Origin: a bacterium (Candidatus Howlettbacteria) CG_4_10_14_0_8_um_filter_40_9
GTDB taxonomy: Bacteria > Patescibacteriota > CPR2 > UBA1875 > GCA-2785325
NCBI GenBank assembly: GCA_002785325.1
Contig: PFMH01000099.1
Location: 1 to 22,830 of the forward strand
DNA length: 22,830 nucleotides
Direction: 5' to 3'
Shown: in pieces, positions 1 to 7,113 of the stretch
Layout of the letters: each line of letters begins with the position of its first letter
Position numbering within the stretch: the first letter of the stretch is position 1
The notes under the pieces: generated by a model
The model's database searches: none
What the model saw: the letters and a program-made list of their open reading frames with translations, nothing else
What the model was told of the DNA's origin: nothing
Translations under genes and position numbers: made by a program

Positions 1-70
1 ACAATTAACAAAATAATTATATCACCTATTGAGTTAAACAAAAACATTGAGAAAAATCAGATAAACAATG

Positions 71-100
71 AGAAAAAACTCCTAAAAAGGAGTTTTTTCT
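71..100. terminator. Intrinsic terminator, probably bidirectional, after rnj
   Basis: A perfect 13-bp inverted repeat (71-83 and 88-100, arm AGAAAAAACTCCT) closes on an AAAA loop. The arm itself supplies an A-run before and a T-run after the GC-containing core on either strand. It lies 38 nt beyond the rnj stop codon, so it should end the leftward transcript, and it could also end a rightward transcript entering from outside the window. Confidence 0.85.
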
Positions 101-137
101 TATGTATAGCGTGATGTTCATAATCAATTTTGTGTCA

Positions 138-2009
138 TTATACTTCTATGATCACCGGTATCACCATCGGTTGGCGCTTAGTCCTATTAAATAGATAACG
201 GCTGATCTCGTCGCGAAGTTTTGACTTGGCATCGCCCCAGTCACCGTTTTTCGTGCCTTCGTATCTGGCCATGATCCTTCTGACCTCGCTTCTTGTATCA
301 TTCACAAGTTTTTCGTTTTCTCTCATATAGATAAACCCGCGAGAGATAATATCGGGAGATGTGATGATTTTTTTCGTGTTTCTGTCTACCGAACAGATGA
401 GAACATATATTCCCTCGGTACTCATCGCTTTTCTGTCTCTGAGCACTATCTCGCCGACATCACCGATTCCCAAACCATCGATAAGTATCAAACCGCTTTG
501 GACTTTTCTGTCCAACATTCTCGCTCCTACATTGTCTATCTCTAGCACATTACCGTTATCCAGAGCAAAGGTATTCTTACTTTCCATACCCACTTCCTCC
601 GCCAGTTTAGCGTGATGCACTAGGTGATGTCTTTCACCATGAACAGGCATAAAGTATTTGGGTTTGACTATGCTTAAAACCATTTTGAGTTCTTCAGCGT
701 AAGGATGACCCGAAACGTGTGCGTTGTTGCTGCCATAACTCGACTCAAAAACAACATTGGCTCCTTGTCTGAAAAGATCGTCGACCACAGTTCTTACGCT
801 ACTTTCATTACCGGGTATCGGAGAAGATGAGAAAATAACGGTGTCTCCCCTTTTTGTCTTCAGCTGTCTATGGTCTCCAGAAGCCATCCTGGCCAAAGCA
901 GAGTTTGCTTGCCCTTGGCATCCGGTAAGCATAACAGCAACATTTTGATCAGGGTATTTGCTCAGCTCTTCTATCTTTATAATTAGTCCATTTGGCACTT
1001 TAAGATATCCAAGTCTCACCGCTATCTCAACGTTTTTTAATATGCTTCTTCCGGCAAAAGCAAGTTTTCGGTTTTTCTTATGAACAACATTTATAAACTG
1101 CTGGACTCTATTTATGTTTGAAGAAAAAGCTGCCATAAGAACTCTTCCACTGGCTTCGTTACAGAAATTTTCAAAGTTCACTTCGAGCGTTTTTTCGCTG
1201 GGCGAATACCCTTTGCTTTCTGCTCCCGTACTGTCCGACATAAGTAAGAGTACTCCTTCTGAACCAACCTCAGCGAGTTTCGCAATGTCGGTATTTTTAT
1301 TATCGACAGGTGAGTGGTCCAACTTGAAGTCTCCGGTGTGAACTATTTTCCCAACTGGGGTGGTTATGATATAGCCTACAGCATCCGGTATAGAGTGTGT
1401 AACTCTAAACGCTTCTATCTCGAAAACTCCAAGCTTTATCTTATCCTTTTCAGGGTCTATGACGTTTAGATGACTTTTTAGATTTGCAGTTTTATGTTCC
1501 TCAAGCTTTCCTTCGATAAGGCCGAGCGTCAGCTTTGTGCCGTATATAGGCGCCGAGAGTTTAGGCCACAGATAAGGGATAGCACCCACATGATCTTCAT
1601 GCCCATGAGTTATAACGATTCCCCTTACCCGATCTTTTTTATCGTTTAGATAGGAGATATCTGGGATAACGTAGTCGATACCCATCATCTCGCTATCGGG
1701 AAAACCAAATCCCATATCCACGATGATGATGTCGTTTCCATACTCAAAAACCGTCAGATTCTTTCCTATTTCCCCCATACCTCCGAGAGGAATAATCCTC
1801 AAACGTTTCTTACCGTCATCGACATGCATAATCTTATCATTCGGTACATTCGAAAGCTTACCATTTGTTTTAATATTCCTTCTCTTAAGCCTCGCATCAT
1901 CAAGATTGATCCTCTTTCCTTTGTTTTGATTGTTACTTCTTTTTTGATTGTTTTGACTTGCCCCGCGTAGCTTTAGCGAAGTGTGGTTGTTTTGTTTGTT
2001 TTGTTCCAT
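138..2009 (-). CDS. rnj: Ribonuclease J (metallo-beta-lactamase/beta-CASP RNase)
   Basis: RNase J is a cytoplasmic endo- and 5'-3' exoribonuclease acting in mRNA decay and rRNA maturation. The 623-residue product has the zinc motif HGHEDH at residues 135-140, followed by the HTGDFKLD and DSTGAESKG metal-ligand blocks, the beta-CASP block SSSPIPGNE and a late VHGERHHL motif, then the usual C-terminal domain. Residues 1-70 are a basic Asn/Gln/Lys-rich tail ahead of the core, which starts near RIIPLGGMGEIG. Within that tail, residues 9-18 (HTSLKLRGAS) are encoded by a repeat-like segment at 1956-1985 that interrupts an Asn/Gln run. No strong Shine-Dalgarno sequence precedes the ATG. The gene ends at the terminator near the left edge and is probably the last cistron of its unit. 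The assignment is secure; the function of the tail is unknown. Confidence 0.97.
   Translation of the reverse strand: MEQNKQNNHTSLKLRGASQNNQKRSNNQNKGKRINLDDARLKRRNIKTNGKLSNVPNDKIMHVDDGKKRLRIIPLGGMGEIGKNLTVFEYGNDIIIVDMGFGFPDSEMMGIDYVIPDISYLNDKKDRVRGIVITHGHEDHVGAIPYLWPKLSAPIYGTKLTLGLIEGKLEEHKTANLKSHLNVIDPEKDKIKLGVFEIEAFRVTHSIPDAVGYIITTPVGKIVHTGDFKLDHSPVDNKNTDIAKLAEVGSEGVLLLMSDSTGAESKGYSPSEKTLEVNFENFCNEASGRVLMAAFSSNINRVQQFINVVHKKNRKLAFAGRSILKNVEIAVRLGYLKVPNGLIIKIEELSKYPDQNVAVMLTGCQGQANSALARMASGDHRQLKTKRGDTVIFSSSPIPGNESSVRTVVDDLFRQGANVVFESSYGSNNAHVSGHPYAEELKMVLSIVKPKYFMPVHGERHHLVHHAKLAEEVGMESKNTFALDNGNVLEIDNVGARMLDRKVQSGLILIDGLGIGDVGEIVLRDRKAMSTEGIYVLICSVDRNTKKIITSPDIISRGFIYMRENEKLVNDTRSEVRRIMARYEGTKNGDWGDAKSKLRDEISRYLFNRTKRQPMVIPVIIEV
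1956..1985 (-). repeat. Repeat-like 30-nt insert in the rnj N-terminal tail
   Basis: Read on the minus strand the segment is CACACTTCGCTAAAGC followed by TACGCGGGGCAAGT. It codes for ten residues, HTSLKLRGAS, placed inside an otherwise Asn/Gln/Lys run (QNKQNN before, QNNQKR after). The stretch CTTGCCCCGC at its plus-strand left edge recurs just upstream of the gene at 2027-2036. Its TCG-CTAA-GCT-CGGGG-AA pattern resembles the elements found in polA, dnaG and rpoD. That it is an insertion is inference. Confidence 0.5.
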
Positions 2010-2332
2010 TTTTTTGTTAATTCTTTCTTGCCCCGCTCAACCCGAAAAAATATCGGAGGAAATGGGGTCTTTTTTTAATTGTTTTAGTTAATAAATTCTT
2101 GTTTAATTTATGATTTTGTAGTTTAATTTGTTATTTATATTCGATTACGAAAAGGTTGCTAGAATGTCATTCTGACGAAGGAAGAATCTCGAAATCCTTC
2201 TTCGCGCCTCCTCAGGATGACATAAAAAGTATATTTCGTATTTCAAAGTAAATTAATATTTTGCAGTATCCGTATCTGATATTTTAAAATAAACTTTCTT
2301 GTTTCAAGGCGTCTCCGCTTTCTTTTTCACTT
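2010..2332. other. Intergenic region between rnj and the UDG gene
   Basis: These 323 bases hold no credible gene. The rnj-proximal part is A/T-rich with a second CTTGCCCCGC motif (2027-2036). The middle holds a REP-like palindrome (2166-2221). The part nearest the UDG stop codon is plain A/T-rich sequence. The rnj promoter should lie here, but I could not identify convincing -35 and -10 boxes. Confidence 0.7.
2166..2221 (+). repeat. REP-like palindrome (GTCATTCTGA ... TCAGGATGAC)
   Basis: The ends GTCATTCTGA (2166-2175) and TCAGGATGAC (2212-2221) are inverted repeats with one mismatch. Inside, CGAAGGAAGA and TCCTTCTTCG form a second imperfect stem. It belongs to the interspersed GTCATTC family seen at about ten other places in this window. 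Confidence 0.75.
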
Positions 2333-2944
2333 TTATCTGAATTGTCCTTTTCGATATTTTTTTTCCAATATCTTCGGAATTTTATTAAAATCATCCTTCA
2401 ATGTTTCCCGCAGTCCTCCGTTATACAGCGCCGCTGCCGGATGATAGAGAGCGAGATAAACCTGCTGCCCGCTTTCAGCCAAATCAGACTTTTTCTGAAA
2501 TGCCTTACCATGAACATTTGAAATGCGAAATTCAGGGAAAAATCTGTTCATCGCATGGCGTCCGAGAAAAACGATCAGCTTTGGTTGAATGATTTCGATC
2601 TGCCGTTCGAGGTTCGGAAAGCAGGCTTTAGCCTCCTCGGGGAATGGATCACGATTTTCGGGGGGGCGATGTTTAAGTACGTTTGCTATATAAACATCGC
2701 CTCTCTTAAGCCCGATACTTTCGATCATCTCTGTTAAAAACTTTCCGGCCGCTCCCACAAAGGGTTCGCCTTCCTCGTCTTCTTTTTTCCCCGGCGCTTC
2801 GCCGATGAACATGATCTCCGCTTTCGGACTCCCGACTCCCGGCACATCCTTCGTCTTCGTCTGATAAAGATCACACCTTTTGCAATCCGCAATAATGCTA
2901 GAGATCTCTTCTAAGCTTTTAGCGTTTTGGATGTCTTTTGTCAT
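2333..2944 (-). CDS. Family 4 (Fe-S type) uracil-DNA glycosylase
   Basis: This enzyme removes uracil from DNA as the first step of base-excision repair. The 203-residue protein has the family-4 motif A, GEAPGKKEDEEGEPFVG, and the motif HPAAALYN near the C-terminus. The N-terminal Cys pair C-x2-C (residues 21 and 24) and one later Cys (108, in EEAKACFPN) match iron-sulfur ligands. The usual second-half ligand in the family's KCRPPENRDP motif is His here (KHRPPENRDP, residue 92), and no other Cys follows, so only three of four Cys ligands remain. I chose the ATG at 2944; an in-frame TTG five codons upstream lies in a heptad repeat array. No clear Shine-Dalgarno sequence. It is the first of the DNA-repair genes in the left part of the window, downstream of a phosphoesterase gene. 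Confidence 0.93.
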   Translation of the reverse strand: MTKDIQNAKSLEEISSIIADCKRCDLYQTKTKDVPGVGSPKAEIMFIGEAPGKKEDEEGEPFVGAAGKFLTEMIESIGLKRGDVYIANVLKHRPPENRDPFPEEAKACFPNLERQIEIIQPKLIVFLGRHAMNRFFPEFRISNVHGKAFQKKSDLAESGQQVYLALYHPAAALYNGGLRETLKDDFNKIPKILEKKYRKGQFR

Positions 2945-2952
2945 TATATTAG

Positions 2953-2980
2953 TAAACAATTAACAGTTATCTATTAACAA
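2953..2980 (+). repeat. Heptad array, TTAACAA-type units, upstream of the UDG gene
   Basis: Four contiguous 7-nt units, TAAACAA, TTAACAG, TTATCTA and TTAACAA, lie just before the UDG start codon. The same two unit types (TTAACAA and TAAACAA) build the array that is translated inside polA. Confidence 0.7.
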
Positions 2981-2995
2981 AAGTCTTCTAATCGT

Positions 2996-3019
2996 GTCAT
3001 TTTGGCTTATCCAGAATCC
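2996..3019 (+). repeat. REP-like element, GTCATTTTGGCTT type
   Basis: A compact palindrome, GTCATTTTGGCTTATCCAGA followed by ATCC. It differs at only a few positions from the copy inside truB (7460-7483) and from the reverse-oriented copy at 10444-10466. Confidence 0.75.
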
Positions 3020-3033
3020 TCTCCCTCTCCCAC

Positions 3034-3110
3034 GTCATTCCCACCACAGTGGCCTGCCCGAGCCGTATGGCCGGATATTGCCCACTACCGTGGTGCAATT
3101 CCGGAATGAC
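3034..3110 (+). repeat. Long nested REP-like palindrome
   Basis: The outer arms GTCATTCC (3034-3041) and GGAATGAC (3103-3110) are perfect inverted repeats. Inside them CACCAC (3042-3047) pairs with GTGGTG (3090-3095), and AGTGG with CCACT. The internal segment CAGTGGCCTGCCCGAGCCG closely matches part of the element at 12481-12535. Confidence 0.75.
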
Positions 3111-3158
3111 AAGCAACGAAAAATCATAATCAAGCTGTTTCAATATGTTTATTTTTAG

Positions 3159-3191
3159 AGTAACCCGTGCTACTTGCCACTACGCTACTGA
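3159..3191 (-). repeat. Heptad-like repeat, GTAGC-type units, overlapping a gene end
   Basis: On the minus strand the units AGTAGCGT, AGTGGCA, AGTAGCA and CGGGTTA follow each other at 7-8 nt spacing. The stop codon TAG of the phosphoesterase gene (3185-3187) is part of the repeat, so the gene's 3' end is formed by repeat sequence. Confidence 0.5.
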
Positions 3192-3679
3192 TTTATAAAT
3201 ACTAGCTCTGCCTTCATAGTTTCCGTATCAAATATACAAAATGTCGGTTTGTAGAAATGCCCGGCGACTTCGCCCGGTCGTATAATTAAAGTTCCGTTAA
3301 TCTTTTCTTCCCACGGGCTGTGCCAATGACCGCAAAATATCACATCCGTATCGTTCTCCCTTGCCAGCTTCTTCGCTGTTTGCGGATAATGGCAAAAGGC
3401 AATTTTTACATCATCAAATTTAAGTTCCCCGACATCCCCAAAGATTTTTATATTCTTATATTTTTTTGCTTTATCCAAAAATGCGTCGCGATCCCAGTCT
3501 GCATTTCCAAATATTATAGAGGACTTTATATTCGTTAACCCCATTATATCAATAGTTTCCAAAGATTGCAAGTCCCCAACCACTATTATATGTTTTACTT
3601 CTCTTTCTTGAACGAGAAGTAATGCTTTCTTGAGATTGGTCAGGTTAGAGTGAATGTCTCCTATTATTGCTATAATCAT
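3185..3679 (-). CDS. YfcE/MJ0936-type metallophosphoesterase
   Basis: A 164-residue calcineurin-like phosphoesterase of the small YfcE family, whose members hydrolyse phosphodiesters with two metal ions; the physiological substrate is generally unknown. All metal motifs are present in order: GDIHSN (residues 7-12), GDLQ (35-38 region), GNAD in place of the usual GNCD/GNHD, CHYP in place of THG, and CGHWHSP for GHTH. The length is normal for the family. The ATG at 3679 has no strong Shine-Dalgarno sequence. Its TAG stop lies in a heptad repeat. The inverted-repeat arm of the GxxExxY cassette lies immediately upstream. Confident on the family, not on the substrate. Confidence 0.9.
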   Translation of the reverse strand: MIIAIIGDIHSNLTNLKKALLLVQEREVKHIIVVGDLQSLETIDIMGLTNIKSSIIFGNADWDRDAFLDKAKKYKNIKIFGDVGELKFDDVKIAFCHYPQTAKKLARENDTDVIFCGHWHSPWEEKINGTLIIRPGEVAGHFYKPTFCIFDTETMKAELVFINQ

Positions 3680-3690
3680 ATAATAGTGGT

Positions 3691-3745
3691 CACTGATTTA
3701 CACCGATTTTATTCGGATCCACACAGATAATAGATTTGCACGGAT
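3691..3745 (+). repeat. Left inverted-repeat arm flanking the GxxExxY gene
   Basis: CACTGATTTACAC at 3691-3703 is the exact reverse complement of 4133-4145, on the other side of the GxxExxY gene. The arm continues with a CACAGATA motif and a CACGGATT motif, both also found inverted in the right flank. The arm fills the whole space between the phosphoesterase start and the GxxExxY stop. Confidence 0.7.
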
Positions 3746-4119
3746 TAGTTGATATATCTTTTTATCTCCAATTTGTCGCCAAAGTTTACAAGTATACCGA
3801 GTTTAATGTCGGTCGCTTTAAGATAAAATAAAAGCTGCTTGATAGATTCATGATGAAGCTTTGGTGTGGCTTTAAGTTCTAAAATTATCCTTTCATCAAC
3901 CAACAAATCAATCCTTTGTTTACCAACTTTTATATTTTCGTAAAAAACAGGGATTTCAATTTCCTTCTTATAGGCTATCTTGTTTTTCTCCAATTCAACC
4001 ACAAGAGCATTACGATAGATATTTTCGTTAAGCCCACGACCAAGCTCTTTATAAGTCTTAAAGAAAATCCCTCTAAGTTTATAAGTAAGATCTTTGTAAA
4101 GCAATTCTTCTATTGCCAT
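3745..4119 (-). CDS. GxxExxY family protein
   Basis: A 124-residue protein carrying the signature GLNENIY at residues 29-35, which names the family. The C-terminal half has the pattern RIDLLV (D71), ELKA (E81, K83) and a final strand region, which fits the proposed PD-(D/E)xK nuclease-like fold. No biochemical function is established for the family, so nuclease activity is inference. A strong Shine-Dalgarno sequence (GGAGGGG) sits 8 nt before the ATG, inside the right flanking repeat. The gene stands between pnp and the phosphoesterase gene, and 13-nt perfect inverted repeats with further matching motifs flank it. This suggests acquisition as a small repeat-bounded unit rather than membership in the pnp operon. 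Confidence 0.88.
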   Translation of the reverse strand: MAIEELLYKDLTYKLRGIFFKTYKELGRGLNENIYRNALVVELEKNKIAYKKEIEIPVFYENIKVGKQRIDLLVDERIILELKATPKLHHESIKQLLFYLKATDIKLGILVNFGDKLEIKRYIN

Positions 4120-4124
4120 TTCGG

Positions 4125-4170
4125 TCCCCTCCGTGTAAATCAGTGGTTAATTAGAATCCGTGTCTATCTG
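4125..4170 (-). repeat. Right inverted-repeat arm flanking the GxxExxY gene
   Basis: GTGTAAATCAGTG at 4133-4145 mirrors the left arm exactly. The arm also holds AATCCGTGTCTATCTGTGCG, whose complement carries the CACAGATA and CACGGATT words seen in the left arm. It supplies the Shine-Dalgarno region of the GxxExxY gene and abuts the pnp stop codon. Confidence 0.7.
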
Positions 4171-4174
4171 TGCG

Positions 4175-6298
4175 CTAGCTCTGCTCGCGTGCTTCTTTGC
4201 GTGAAAGATTAAATCGTCCTTGATCATCTTTCTTAAGCAACTTCACTTTGATCGCTTCTCCTTCTTTCACTTCATCTTCAACTTTTTCAACTCTGTGATC
4301 AGCAAGCTCGGAGATATGAACGAGACCTTCTTTTCCGGGTAGAAATTCTACAAATGCTCCGAAGTCCATGATTTTTACCACTTTTCCATCGTAGATCTTC
4401 CCTACTTCGGGGTCTCTCACGATATTGTTTATCATCTCAACGGCGTTTTTAGCACCTTGTGCATCAGCAGATGCGACTATGATTGTTCCGTCGTCTTCGA
4501 TGTCGATCTCAGCACCGGTTTCGGCAATAATCTTATTTATAACTTCTCCGCCTTTTCCGATCACTTCGCGGATCTTGTCTGTATCTATCTTTATCATCGT
4601 AAGTCTTGGCGCATACTCAGACATTTCAGTCCTTGGTTTTGCAATCGCAGCATCCATAACATCTAAGATCTGTATCCTCGCTTCCTTCGAACGCTTTATT
4701 ACTTCGGCCAAAAACTCGATCGTAAGTCCTTTTACTTTGATATCCATCTGAATAGCGGTTGTGCCTTTTCTAGTTCCGGCAAGCTTGAAGTCCATATCGC
4801 CGGCAAAATCTTCCGCTCCCTGAATATCAGTCAAGATGACATGTTTCTTACTTAGATCACCATCGGTGGTGATGAGCCCCATAGCTATTCCGGCAACAGA
4901 GTCAGTGATCGGTACGCCCGCATCCATAAGCGCGAGTGAAGATCCGCAGACAGAACCCATCGAGCTTGAACCATTGCAACTCAATATCTCGGAAACTACC
5001 CGGATAGTATATGGGAAATCGCTATCGAGAGGCAAAACTGCTTCGAGCGCTTTTTCGGCTAGAAAGCCGTGGCCGATCGCTCTTCGTCCAGCGCCAAGGC
5101 GCCCCGTCTCACCATAAGAAGCTGGGGTATCGACATAGTGATGCATATATTTTTTACTGAACTCCTGATCCATACTCTCAACAAGCTGCGCCTTTGAAGG
5201 CGAGGCAAGAGTTACCGTCGAGAGAACCTGAGTCTGACCTCTTTGAAAAAGGGCTGAACCGTGTGTTCTCGGCAAAATACCAGCTTCAGAAGATAAGTCT
5301 CTCAACTCGTCAAATTTCCTATGATCGGGACGATTGCCCTCTTCGAGGATAGATCGTCTTACTTCGTCTTTGATTACCTTTTCGAATGCCTGTGAGATCT
5401 CTGCTTCTTCGAATTTTTCAGCAAAAAAGGTTAGGACATTGTCTTCAAGCTCAGCAATCAGGGTGTTTCTTGCGATCTTGTCCTTATGTCGAACTGATTC
5501 TCCCAATTTGTCAGCTAGATATTTGGATATTTCATCATAGATGTCAGTTTTTGCCTTAACGAGTTCATATTTCAAAGGCTCTACATTCAGCTCTTTGACT
5601 AACTTTTTCTGAATTTCGATCACTGGCTGGATAGCTTTGTGAGCGAATGATAATGCTTCTTCAAGTTCGTTTTCTGGGATCTGCTTTGCTCCACCCTCGA
5701 TCATGGTGATCGCTTCTTCTGTACCGGCAACGAGAAGGTCGAGGTCTGATGTCCCCATCTCTTCGATGGTCGGGTTTACAACTAGTTTGCCGTCGATCCT
5801 GCCGATCCTGACAGCACCGATCGGTCCCTCAAAAGGAGCTCCGGTTATCATAAGCGCGGCAGAAGCAGCAGTAAGCCCCAAAACGGCCGGGTCTATAGAG
5901 AAATCGTATGAAAGCGGCGTTACGATAATCTGAGTTTCATTCATAAAGCCTTTTGGGAACATCGGTCTGATCGGTCGATCTATCATCCGAGACCTAAGCA
6001 TCGCAAGTTCTGAAGGTCTAGCTTCTCTTTTTATAAAACGAGAGCCGCTGATCTTGCCGGTGGCATACCACTTATCCTGAAATTCAACGGTCAAAGGAAA
6101 ATAATCCTTATCCATATCCGCCTCTTTTTTTACGACAACCGTTGCCAAGATTACCGTGTCGTTATAACGCAAAGTTACCGAGCCATCAGCAAGCAAAGAC
6201 AGCTTTCCTGTCTCAAGAGTTAGTTCTTTTCCTCCGAAGTCTGTTTTTAGATTGATGATTTTTGGTCCTTTTGTCGGGTCAGATTTTTCTGCGTGCAT
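4175..6298 (-). CDS. pnp: Polyribonucleotide nucleotidyltransferase (PNPase)
   Basis: PNPase degrades RNA 3'-5' by phosphorolysis, releasing nucleoside diphosphates, and works as a trimer in mRNA turnover. The 707-residue product is of standard length and order: the first RNase PH domain (FGGKELTLETGKL, then GRFIKREARPSE-like sequence around SGSRFIKREARPSE), an all-alpha linker, the second RNase PH domain (RTHGSALFQRGQTQVLS and GAGRRAIGHG), a KH domain with the GKGG loop in IREVIGKGGEVINKI, and a C-terminal S1 domain (GKIYDGKVVKIMDFGAFVEF). A plausible Shine-Dalgarno sequence, AGGAAGGA, precedes the ATG. The upstream leader holds a double-tier hairpin (6332-6374). The gene follows rpsO, as in many bacteria, and is separated from it by 293 bp of heptad and palindromic repeats. 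Confidence 0.98.
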   Translation of the reverse strand: MHAEKSDPTKGPKIINLKTDFGGKELTLETGKLSLLADGSVTLRYNDTVILATVVVKKEADMDKDYFPLTVEFQDKWYATGKISGSRFIKREARPSELAMLRSRMIDRPIRPMFPKGFMNETQIIVTPLSYDFSIDPAVLGLTAASAALMITGAPFEGPIGAVRIGRIDGKLVVNPTIEEMGTSDLDLLVAGTEEAITMIEGGAKQIPENELEEALSFAHKAIQPVIEIQKKLVKELNVEPLKYELVKAKTDIYDEISKYLADKLGESVRHKDKIARNTLIAELEDNVLTFFAEKFEEAEISQAFEKVIKDEVRRSILEEGNRPDHRKFDELRDLSSEAGILPRTHGSALFQRGQTQVLSTVTLASPSKAQLVESMDQEFSKKYMHHYVDTPASYGETGRLGAGRRAIGHGFLAEKALEAVLPLDSDFPYTIRVVSEILSCNGSSSMGSVCGSSLALMDAGVPITDSVAGIAMGLITTDGDLSKKHVILTDIQGAEDFAGDMDFKLAGTRKGTTAIQMDIKVKGLTIEFLAEVIKRSKEARIQILDVMDAAIAKPRTEMSEYAPRLTMIKIDTDKIREVIGKGGEVINKIIAETGAEIDIEDDGTIIVASADAQGAKNAVEMINNIVRDPEVGKIYDGKVVKIMDFGAFVEFLPGKEGLVHISELADHRVEKVEDEVKEGEAIKVKLLKKDDQGRFNLSRKEAREQS

Positions 6299-6331
6299 AT
6301 TTTTAGTTCCTTCCTAGCAATATCTCCGATT

Positions 6332-6374
6332 GTTATTCTGCCTGCCCTCCTTTGGAGGGGCTAGACCAGAATCC
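6332..6374 (-). repeat. Two-tier hairpin of the REP family in the pnp leader
   Basis: Outer arms ATTCTG and CAGAAT enclose an inner perfect stem, CCCTCC (6345-6350) and GGAGGG (6354-6359), with a 3-nt loop. The outer part matches the GTCATTCTGG...CCAGAATCC palindromes elsewhere. It begins 34 nt upstream of the pnp ATG and would be in the mRNA leader. A role in PNPase autoregulation, as known for the E. coli pnp leader hairpin, is inference. Confidence 0.6.
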
Positions 6375-6480
6375 TCTCTTTGATAATTCTCTTTGCTAGG
6401 GATCAGGGTAAGAAGCTTATTTGATCCGCTCTAGTATAGAGGGTTCAAAACTTCCCGTCTCTGACACCTAGCTTACTTAA

Positions 6481-6590
6481 TATTAATTTCTAATTTTTAA
6501 TTACTAATTTCTAAATAATGAATTAAATTTTTAAATTGGGATTTGGGATTTGGGATTTCATTAGGTATTAGAAATTCTTAATTAGGTATT
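6481..6590. repeat. A/T-rich heptad array between rpsO and pnp
   Basis: Nearly the whole segment reads in 7-nt units: ATTTCTA and ATTACTA variants (6485-6515), three successive ATTTGGG-type units (6535-6558), and then TTAGGTA/TTAGAAA-like units up to the rpsO stop codon. The word CATTAGNTATTAGAAATT at its right end recurs at 13617-13633. I see no gene here. Confidence 0.65.
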
Positions 6591-6591
6591 T

Positions 6592-6861
6592 TTACTTCCT
6601 TAGTCCCAACTTCTTCACCAACTTTTCGTAACTTTCTTTGTTTTTCTTTGAAAGATAGTCCAAAAGACGTCGTCTTTTCGAAACCATCTGGAGGAGACCT
6701 TTTCTGCTATGGTTATCTTTTTTATTTATCTTCAAATGATCAGTGAGCTTTCTTATCTGTTCTGTAAATATCGCAATCTGAACCTCGGGAGAACCCGTGT
6801 CCTTATCATGCGCTTTTACGCTTTTTATGATCTTTTGTTTTTCGTCCTTTTGTAGTGACAT
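6592..6861 (-). CDS. rpsO: 30S ribosomal protein S15
   Basis: S15 is a primary 16S rRNA-binding protein of the 30S platform. The 89-residue product has the standard length and the family landmarks: DTGSPEVQIAIFTEQI, LTDHLKINKKDNHSRKGLL and the basic stretch SKRRRLLDYL. It lies between truB and pnp, the classic order. No Shine-Dalgarno sequence is seen before the ATG. The leader is about 100 nt long if the predicted promoter at 6966-6994 is right, and it contains two hairpins. S15 represses its own translation through leader RNA structures in several bacteria; a similar role here is inferred. Confidence 0.98.
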   Translation of the reverse strand: MSLQKDEKQKIIKSVKAHDKDTGSPEVQIAIFTEQIRKLTDHLKINKKDNHSRKGLLQMVSKRRRLLDYLSKKNKESYEKLVKKLGLRK

Positions 6862-6904
6862 AGCTTTTTTGATTAAAAAATTAGATTATTTGAATTATAT
6901 TTTG

Positions 6905-6952
6905 TGGAGTTATTTACTATTGAACTCCAACGATAAAAGGCCGCTTCCGACC
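6905..6952 (-). promoter_or_regulatory. Structured rpsO mRNA leader (candidate S15-binding RNA)
   Basis: On the minus strand a first hairpin pairs GGTCG with CGGCC (one G-U pair) around a GAAG loop (6939-6952). It is followed by TTTTATCG, then a perfect 7-bp stem, TGGAGTT/AACTCCA, with an 11-nt loop (6905-6929). Both lie between the predicted start of transcription and the rpsO ATG. Leader structures bound by S15 are known in several phyla with different folds; that this is one is inference. Confidence 0.4.
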
Positions 6953-6965
6953 CTCCAATGTTTAT

Positions 6966-6994
6966 ATTCTATCAAATCTTTGCTTTTTTAGCAA
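6966..6994 (-). promoter_or_regulatory. Predicted sigma-70 promoter for rpsO
   Basis: On the minus strand TTGCTA (-35, 6989-6994) and TAGAAT (-10, 6966-6971) are separated by exactly 17 nt. The predicted start of transcription is near 6959, which gives a leader of about 100 nt. The -35 lies within a small TTGCT/AGCAA inverted repeat. Each box matches the consensus at 4 or 5 of 6 bases. Confidence 0.5.
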
Positions 6995-7113
6995 GTGGGA
7001 ATTCCTCAAGAATTTTTAATTTCAAATTTTGTAATTTTGTAAATAATTTCTAAATCTAAATTTTACAAAAGCTAATCACATCTAAGTTATCTTGAAAAAA
7101 TAAAGTTTAAGAA

